Below, one piece after another: positions 57,475 to 64,000 of a stretch of 64,000 nt of DNA. The notes below the pieces were generated by a model. It did not search any database, had not been told where the DNA came from, and worked only from the letters and a program-made list of their open reading frames with translations. The position numbers and the translations under genes are program-made. The DNA lies in NCBI GenBank assembly GCA_900073065.1, contig FJOG01000041.1, positions 334,677-398,676 on the forward strand, read 5' to 3'. The stretch comes from Phialocephala subalpina (Eukaryota; Ascomycota; Leotiomycetes; Helotiales; Mollisiaceae). Within the stretch, counting starts at the first letter, position 1. Each line of letters starts with the position of its first letter.

Positions 57475-58214
57475 ACTTTGGGTATGGATATATAATTTTC
57501 TTTTATTTAAATCTATGTGGGCTTTCAAAACGTGGTGCGGCTGTAGGAAAGGTGGCCTTGGGAGTCATAACTTCCTGACGACGCGCTCACGAACCTCTTC
57601 TTTTTTTCATTTCTTTATAGCGGAATTCCAGACCCTGTTGAGCAACAATATTCCCAGCAAAAATGATATTTGACTATGTGTTAGGAGTGGAAATGCGCTG
57701 GGAATCGTGGGATCGATGATGAGTCGCGACTGGGCCTGATATGCAGCGAAGGTCTTGAGCGATCTTGACTGAAGTTGTGGTATGGCTTGGTTGCTAATTC
57801 TGAGATGTTGGGAAGATATGATCCTGTGAGGTGGCCTTTCATGTTGGATTTTAGTTGTTGCAATTGTTTCAATAATTTATTGCTTCACCTTCGCGATCGC
57901 ATGTTCAGGCTTTGAAAGTTGAGTTTTCAGCGCCTGCCAGGCCTCAAACCGCTGTCACCCCAGGGCTTTGTCGCTAATTTTCAGCGTGTCAGTTGTGACA
58001 GCATTCGAGTCACCAGCCACATCTTCCAAACCGAGGAAAGATTATTCGCGCGCAATCAAGTGATTGTCCCAGTAGATTTGAAAGCTGTCAATCATATCCT
58101 GCTGCATATGTACTGTGAGGTTTCTATATCTTCCAAGTCTCAAGTTCTCCCTTTCTCACCTTCCAAGCATATTGCATCGATCAGACCCTACCATCACCCC
58201 TCGAATAGACCAAG
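57475..58214. other. Intergenic, divergent promoter region
   Basis: It lies between the minus-strand tRNA-Phe and the plus-strand coiled-coil gene. No other feature is recognised. Confidence 0.5.
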
Positions 58215-60445
58215 ATGGACATCATCATAGAAGCAACTAACGAGTACCAAGTCGGTTTTCTCGTCGCATTCATCACTGCACAGTCACAAGGTCTAGCAAT
58301 AGAGACATGGTCTGAGAAGTCTAGCCGCATGACCTCACTCTGCGCCGAAGCCAAACATCGATACGAAGCACTTCTCTTAGCCAAAGTGCGACAAGTAGTA
58401 GACCTCGCCAGCTCCTCCTTCGCCCAAAGTCAGCTACAGGAGGGACAACAAAGGGTTCTCAATGATGCAAAACGCCGTTTCGACGAAGTGATCAATTCCG
58501 CCAAAGTCGAACTCGAGGAAGGGGAGTGGAAGAAAGGAATGTTTGTTTCACACGAGGATCTCGAGCAGAAGGAGATCATCGAAGAGATTTCGAACTTGAG
58601 CGATGCCATTAGAGCTCGCCAGGAAAGTGCGGTGAAGGCTGATCGCAATGCAAGAGGTGCTGGGAGTAGTGCGTGGAGAGAAATGTACCAAATGCATGCA
58701 GCGGAAGATCGAGCCGAAATCGAGAAGCTTCGAGGGCGAGTAGCTCGACACGATGCTACTCTGAAAAGGATGCGCCTAGAAGCTAAGCATAAGAGGATCA
58801 ACGAGGAGACGACCCGGATCTTAAAACTCCGAGATACCATCAAAGGCCTAGAATTAGATGCAGCTCAAGCCGATGCTAATGCGAGATACCAGCATACAGG
58901 TAGATGGGTGAAGTATTACGTCAAGCAGGCAGCGAATGCTCGAGCGGATATCAAGAAACTTCAAAAGCAGATCATAGAGCATGAGGTAGCTCGATGTAAG
59001 CTTCTCCAGAGAGATGACACACAAAGCAATGTCCAGCCTCAGAACGTTCTTCCAGGTTCATCGCCTATCGGTCAAGAGGATGAAGCTAGCAAGAAGGCTG
59101 AATCGGGGTACACAAAGCCAGACTGCGGGCAAAATTTCAACATCCATCAGACTGGACTCACGAAGAGCTCATGTCCGAGTATCTGAGCCCGAAGAAGCAA
59201 CTTGAACAACAAGAAGAAGAACGGCATATCAATTTAGCGGAGATTGAGAGTCTGAGACACCTTGCTTCGAGGGAAGTAGAGCCTCGACAATCGCAACTCG
59301 AAAGCGAGGCAGCAACAATGCAGCGAAAGCTAGAGGACCGCAAGCTAGTGACTGCGGAGGTGGCTAAGTTGAGAATGCAGGCGGAGCAGCTGGCACAAGA
59401 GAATGGAGTCCTCGTGAACCAGTGCGCTGCTGCAAAGCTGCAGCTTGAGGAGCATACGAAGCGTGAAGAAGAACGCAAGGTCCAGGAGGCAGAAACCGAA
59501 AGACAGAGAGCTGCGACTGAAGCTGAATCGGAACAGAAGCAGAAAGTACTCGAGGACCGAATGGCTGATATGAAGCTTGACTGGGAGGACCACGTTAGAA
59601 GACAAGAAGAAGAGTGCACGCAGAAGGGGGCAGAAACGGCCGAAACGAGAGCCCTGGCAACCAAACAGCAGGTAGAGCAACGAAATGAAGCCCGAGAACT
59701 CCGGGAACAATTATCTACATCACAACAGCAAGCCAATGAGCACGCAAAAGATATTGAAACTGGCAATTTCATGCTCAAGGAAACAAACAAACTTCTCGAT
59801 GCAGTTAAAGCTGAATTAGACCAGAAGAAAGAGGAACTCCGTGAGCAGAAGCAAGAGACCAAAACTCTATTAGACACTTTCCTGCAAAGGGAGGACGAAC
59901 TGGAAGCCGAATTCGATAGATTGGATGATCAAAAACGAGAACTTCTTGCACGTGAGAGCGCTGTCGAAGAACTTCAAAGTCAATTGTCCGCAGCACACGA
60001 CTCCCATGTCATGGCGCACCTTCAGGGGCAATTATATACCGCACAGGTGCAAGCGCAAGATCGGGTCTATATCCTGGAAGAAGAGTTGAAGGTTGGTGAG
60101 CACGGCATCCAACAGCTTCAGGCACAATTGGCTCTGGCTCAACATCAAGCGCACGATCGCATCAGAACTTTGTTGGAGGAGCTCAGGTTCAAAGAGGTAG
60201 AGATTCAAGAATTTAGGGCTTCTGCAGAACGGAAGAAAGAACTGGCACATGAAGATACGAAGAGGCAAATCGAGCAGGACGAGTCCCGTGATGGCGGAGA
60301 TGAAGGAGAGCTTGCTGAACTGGAAACGGATGGTGGGAAAGAGAAGATATGGAGGGACGAAGGCGGATCTGGATCGGAGGATGGGGAGTGGGAACAAGTG
60401 GAGAAAGAAGTCGAAGGAGTAAGGAAGGATGTGCAGTCGAAGTAG
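58215..60445 (+). CDS. Long coiled-coil protein, array copy 1
   Basis: Exon 1 (58215-59070) and exon 2 (59151-60445), joined over an 80-nt intron with an unusual GTCAAG donor, give 716 residues; the junction keeps the frame but is tentative. The N-terminus EYQVGFLVAFITAQ matches EFQSGFLAAFLARQ in the copy at 60823. Two repeats of the form EAKHRYEALL and DAKRRFDEVI follow. From about residue 90 to the end nearly everything is charged coiled coil with heptad spacing, ending in an acidic tail (EDGEWEQVEKEVEG). No motor or enzymatic motif is seen. A structural or tethering role is likely. The family is not recognised. Confidence 0.65.
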
Positions 60446-60822
60446 AGGCGACAGAGGAGTGAATGGTACCTTGTGGGGGCGGAAATTGCGGGGTAGGCTC
60501 ACAGCGGAGTTAGTCTTCACCTATGGGTGTGGTATTCCCATCCTGTTCCTCAAGTCTGGCTTTTCACTGTAATATTAGCTGTTTCATTGAACGAGGTTTT
60601 GTTCGTGTGGTAGTTTACACATGGGAATCATCCAATTACCAAGTAGTGCATTCGAGTCACAACGGAATGTTCGGGACATACATAAATGACTGTCTTTGAC
60701 TGACTGACCTTAATTATGCACTATTTTCAAGAGATATATATCCACACATCCCATCATTTGTCCCTGATCTTGTCTAAAATCATACAGCTTCGGATAATTC
60801 TCAAAATACCTACCACAGCACA
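60446..60822. other. Spacer between coiled-coil copies 1 and 2
   Basis: No coding signal; it probably carries the 3' end of copy 1 and the promoter of copy 2. Confidence 0.5.
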
Positions 60823-61629
60823 ATGGAAGTGACCACCGAATTTCAGTCCGGCTTCCTCGCTGCGTTCCTCGCAAGACAATTTCGAACATTTCTAAGCTCA
60901 ACTACCTCCACGACCTCCTCCTCTATCCCAAGCAGGACAGAAATCGATACCATCTTCACCGAAGCTAAACTTCGATACGAAACTCTTCTCGCTTCTCGCA
61001 TCTTGCGTCTACCTTCACCTCTAAACGAAGCCGACACTTCATCGACCGCAGCAACTGAAGACCAACTCGCTTTGTACACCGAAGCAAAGTCTCGCTTCGA
61101 GACCCTTCTTCAACGAGCGCAACTCCGTTATGAGACTGAGGTGATGAATCAGAGTGAACTCTCTCAAGCTGATCAAGAGCAACGCGAGGCATTAGCAGCA
61201 GAAGTGACTCGCCGTCAGGCCGAGATTCAAAGATTCCAAGAACAAGCTACCGAACAAGAGACCGCCCTCAAAAGGGAGAGCGATGAATTCGCTGAACGGC
61301 TCCAGAAAGCTACTGATCTCAGACTTAGCAAGGAGGCTTTGGATAAGCAGAGAGTGAGCATGGAAATCGAGCTCGCCAAGCTTAAGATACAAAGCGAACA
61401 AGCGGACACTGAGCGTAAGCTTGTACTAGCAAGAGAAGAGAAGGAGAAGCGAACCCAACTCGAGAGAGTGTGTGAAGAGAGAGAAATACAGAAGGATAAA
61501 AGATGTACTGATCTCGAGGCAGAGCGATGAAGTTTGGAAGCAGAACTTGGCCGCAAGAATGATGAACTAATTAAGGGTCGAGAAGAGGCAGAGAGAACTA
61601 GTTCAGTCGGAGTACCAGCGGCTTTGTAG
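60823..61629 (+). pseudogene. Coiled-coil protein, array copy 2, with early stop
   Basis: The frame opens with ATG and 235 residues run to TGA at 61528. The N-terminus (GFLAAFLARQF) and paired motifs (EAKLRYETLLASR, EAKSRFETLLQRAQLRYE) match copy 1, and the rest is coiled coil. Directly after the TGA the same frame continues with typical coiled-coil sequence (SLEAELGRKNDELIKGREE) to TAG at 61627. The copy is therefore probably truncated by a nonsense change, or it makes a shorter protein. It is much shorter than copy 1. Confidence 0.65.
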
Positions 61630-62274
61630 GCATCTTGCAAGTGCGTATAGATTTTAGTCAGATTCGAGGCTAGATGTTGAGTCTCGTAAAGCCTGGCTTT
61701 ATGCATATCATCGTTTCTTTCCCAATCACCTGTCATGCCACGCTCCCTAAATCATATCAGTGCACTTCGGATGCTCGACTTAAGCATCAATATCCAACAT
61801 CGTTAGTTTTCAATATTCCTTCTTCTTGTGAATGACCCGCGGACAATAAGACATTAAAGTACCGACAGAGTTGGATTCAGCTCCATCATTCACTACGTAC
61901 GGCCTTTAATCATCTAGCAGTTCCGCACTTATTTACACCTCCCTCAATCTTTAACTTCTCTGTTGCCCCACGCCACCCTCCTTTCCGATCATCACTTCAA
62001 CCAACATCCTCACATAATGACAGAACATACCATAAGCAACATGAACTCTCCAAGGCAGAAAAGACAGAAAATCAGTTTGGCTACCTCAGTGTATCGATCG
62101 ATACACAGTCCCCAAGCTTCCCTCGCGAAATCTGGACTCAAAGGTCCGCCCGTATGCACGCTGTCTACGCCGAAGCTAACGCCGATACTTGTATATTCTT
62201 TCAAACACACTGAATGACGTAGTGCATAGATCAACATCATCCTCGGTCTGTCATGAAACTCAGCTCTGATATTA
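61630..62274. other. Intergenic, no supported gene
   Basis: A plus-strand frame at 61963-62217 is short and unsupported. Confidence 0.45.
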
Positions 62275-62838
62275 TTATTCCTTACGAATGCGCTCTCGTG
62301 TCCATCTCTCCATATCCTCCCGTTGCTTCCTCTTCGTGTAAGCCTCCTTGACCTCCCCGATATCTTCGCCATAGAGCCATTCGAACATTTCAGTCCACCA
62401 GCCGTTAGTGTCGTCAATTTGCTTTTGTATAGGAGCAATTTTCGGGCGCAAAATCCAGCAAGCAAGTACACCTGCTATTCTATCCTCGTGCGGACCATCA
62501 TGATCTATGAATTCTCGGTCGTTTGCAAGCTTGCGCATAACTTCCAACGTGCGATCTTGAAGACTTGTTGGTAGACCAGCTAGTGAAAGTTCATCCTTTG
62601 TCCAGAACTCCGTATTTGTCAACGACTTCGTATTACGTGGTATGAATCCGGGCTGTTTCGCGGCGATTCTAGTCGCAATGGTTGAGTTCACCGCGTCGTA
62701 CATCGTTTGCTTGGCATCTCGAGCCCGCCATTGATCGCTGAAGGCCCTGTCTTTCAGTCTTTGTTCGGTACGCCAGCGAAGTATCCGCTCTGCCGAGGTC
62801 TCGGGGTTGCCATTGCGATCATACAATTGACCTGGCAT
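62275..62838 (-). CDS. Hypothetical protein, 187 residues
   Basis: A single exon from the ATG at 62838; the longer frame begins with TTG. Composition is even, with many charged residues and Trp: YDRNGNPETSAERILRWRTE near the start, PGFIPRNTKSLTNTEFWTKD in the middle, WWTEMFEWLYGEDIGEV near the end, then a basic helix. No membrane segment, signal peptide or known motif is seen. The family is not recognised. It lies between coiled-coil copies 2 and 3 on the opposite strand. Confidence 0.6.
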   Translation of the reverse strand: MPGQLYDRNGNPETSAERILRWRTEQRLKDRAFSDQWRARDAKQTMYDAVNSTIATRIAAKQPGFIPRNTKSLTNTEFWTKDELSLAGLPTSLQDRTLEVMRKLANDREFIDHDGPHEDRIAGVLACWILRPKIAPIQKQIDDTNGWWTEMFEWLYGEDIGEVKEAYTKRKQREDMERWTRERIRKE

Positions 62839-63401
62839 GATGTGCAAAGAGGATAAAAGGTAGTAGGTTCGTTGGAATTTTGATACAGAGTGGCGACTGG
62901 CGATCGATAGAAGTGTAAATCTTTGTATGAAAAGGTGAAAATGCGCCTTTTGGTATTTGTATCTGAGTTATCGGTCAGTCGAGTTCAGAACAGCAAGACC
63001 AAGGGAAAGCGCCTGTCTGCATTTGTGCTAGCTTAATCCCTCACGTGAATCCTCTTCAAATCAAATCGGATCCCACAGCCTCTTTCTACGCGAGTCGGAG
63101 CTTCATAAAAATATAAAATAAAAAAGAATTAATTTAAATATTCTTTTATTTATTTTCTTTTATCATAAATTTTATAATTTAAATATTAATATTTCTTGGA
63201 ATTTAATTAAAAATGATTTTATTTTTAATAAATTAAATAATAAAAAATTATTGGTAAAATTATTAACTTATTTACCCAAAGCCAAAATTTGGTAGGTAGC
63301 TCGATTTATTGGCCAATAAATTAATGGGCGAGTAAATTAGAATAGATCGAGCATATCTTTACTATAGGATCATAGGACTTGAGAGAGTATCTACTAAGTT
63401 G
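62839..63401. other. Intergenic with AT-rich tract (about 63105-63300)
   Basis: The AT-rich, frame-free core resembles RIP-mutated DNA and ends about 100 bases before the coiled-coil fragment at the right edge. Confidence 0.55.
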
Positions 63402-64000
63402 AAATAAGTCCGATCTAGTGATAGAGATTGAAGCCCTCCACCAACGCTTAGAAGAAGAAGAGCGTCTTGTCAAAGAGGCAGAACTCCAGAGCCTGAGGGA
63501 ATTTCGCGGCATGGAAGCGGGTCAGATGCAAGAAAAGTTTGAGAGTGAGAAGGCAGCACTGAAGCAGGAAATGGAGAATCTCGTCAAAGAACATGAGGAG
63601 GAATTGAAGGCCGAGATCAAGAGTCTGGAGGAGACACGAGCGCGCCTAGCTCGAGAGAAAGACGAGCTTCTGAGACAGAAGTCTGCTGCTGCAAAGGAGG
63701 CAGCTCAGGGGCCTTGGCCAAGACTAGTTGAGGCGTGCAAGCCCATGCAAGCGGAGTTAGTGAAGATCAGAGAACCGCTGCCACGAGCCCAGGAAGTGCA
63801 GCCGAGTGAGCACGCCGATCTACAGAACAATCTTGAGGAAGTTTCCAAGCGGGGAGAGGAGTGCAAGCTGAAGGACGAAGAGATCCGACAACTGAAAGAA
63901 GCAAACGAACAATTGAAACGCGAGAAATACGATCTCAAGAGCGACAAAGTTATGGTACAACATTTACTAGAGGACTCTGAGAACGCACTACAAGGATACG
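63402..64000 (+). CDS. Coiled-coil protein, array copy 3, partial
   Basis: The frame is open from about 63402 to the window end and is rich in Glu, Lys, Gln and Leu with heptad spacing (QEMENLVKEHEEELKAEIKS, KDEEIRQLKEANEQLKREK). The first in-frame ATG is at 63511. The N-terminal EAK-RYE motifs of copies 1 and 2 are absent, and the AT-rich tract lies just upstream. This is either a 5'-truncated third copy or a later exon of a gene whose start is elsewhere. The 3' end lies beyond the window. Confidence 0.55.

Noticed and set aside
58430..61736. Long Ser/Cys-rich minus-strand frames
   Set aside because: They mirror the Glu/Lys-rich coiled-coil genes on the plus strand.

Overview
The window looks like nuclear DNA of a filamentous ascomycete (Pezizomycotina), most likely a leotiomycete. 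The reasons are two HET-domain genes, two Zn2Cys6 regulators, a DUF6594-type membrane protein, many 45-115 nt introns with GTAAGT-like donors and CTAAC/CTGAC-like branch sites, and several short very AT-rich tracts of the kind left by repeat-induced point mutation (RIP). A 537-base run of N (50857-51393) marks a draft assembly. Gene names rest on sequence motifs only; no database was searched. Introns were placed by eye from donor, branch, acceptor and reading-frame agreement.

Layout. 1-1841: AT-rich and repeat-rich DNA. 1842-5454: a small secreted protein and a first HET gene. 7294-9251: first member of an uncharacterised protein family. 10047-12086: a four-exon divergent kinesin. 13602-15503: second HET gene. 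18244-20658: a broken second member of the uncharacterised family. 22044-23573: an intronless sulfatase lying between two AT-rich tracts. 24580-27522: an eight-exon Zn2Cys6 regulator. 28714-29404: stump of an FAD monooxygenase beside another AT-rich tract. 30609-31706: DUF6594-type membrane protein. 32380-35078: two related retropepsin-like genes. 36801-41234: sugar transporter facing a dead GH3 beta-glucosidase. 42100-43523: broken third family member. 44799-46236: coiled-coil/zinc-finger protein. 47117-48136: alpha/beta hydrolase. 49740-52089: second Zn2Cys6 regulator, holding the N gap. 54689-56487: seven-exon aldehyde dehydrogenase. 56874-57474: two tRNA genes. 58215-64000: three related coiled-coil genes.

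The most striking object is the tRNA-Phe(GAA) gene at 57331-57474 (minus). It carries the normal 18-nt intron after position 37. It also carries a 53-nt insert exactly at the end of the D stem with a perfect spliceosomal anatomy: GTAAGT donor, TACTAAT branch, CTCAG acceptor. Removing both leaves a 73-nt tRNA with every stem intact. A spliceosome-type intron inside a Pol III tRNA gene would be very unusual.

The second theme is decay. The uncharacterised family has two frame-broken members out of three; the GH3 gene, the monooxygenase, one retropepsin-like gene and one coiled-coil gene also carry stops, frameshifts or truncations. Together with the HET genes and AT-rich islands this marks a fast-evolving accessory region. 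The intact metabolic genes (sulfatase, transporter, hydrolase, aldehyde dehydrogenase) do not form an obvious single pathway.
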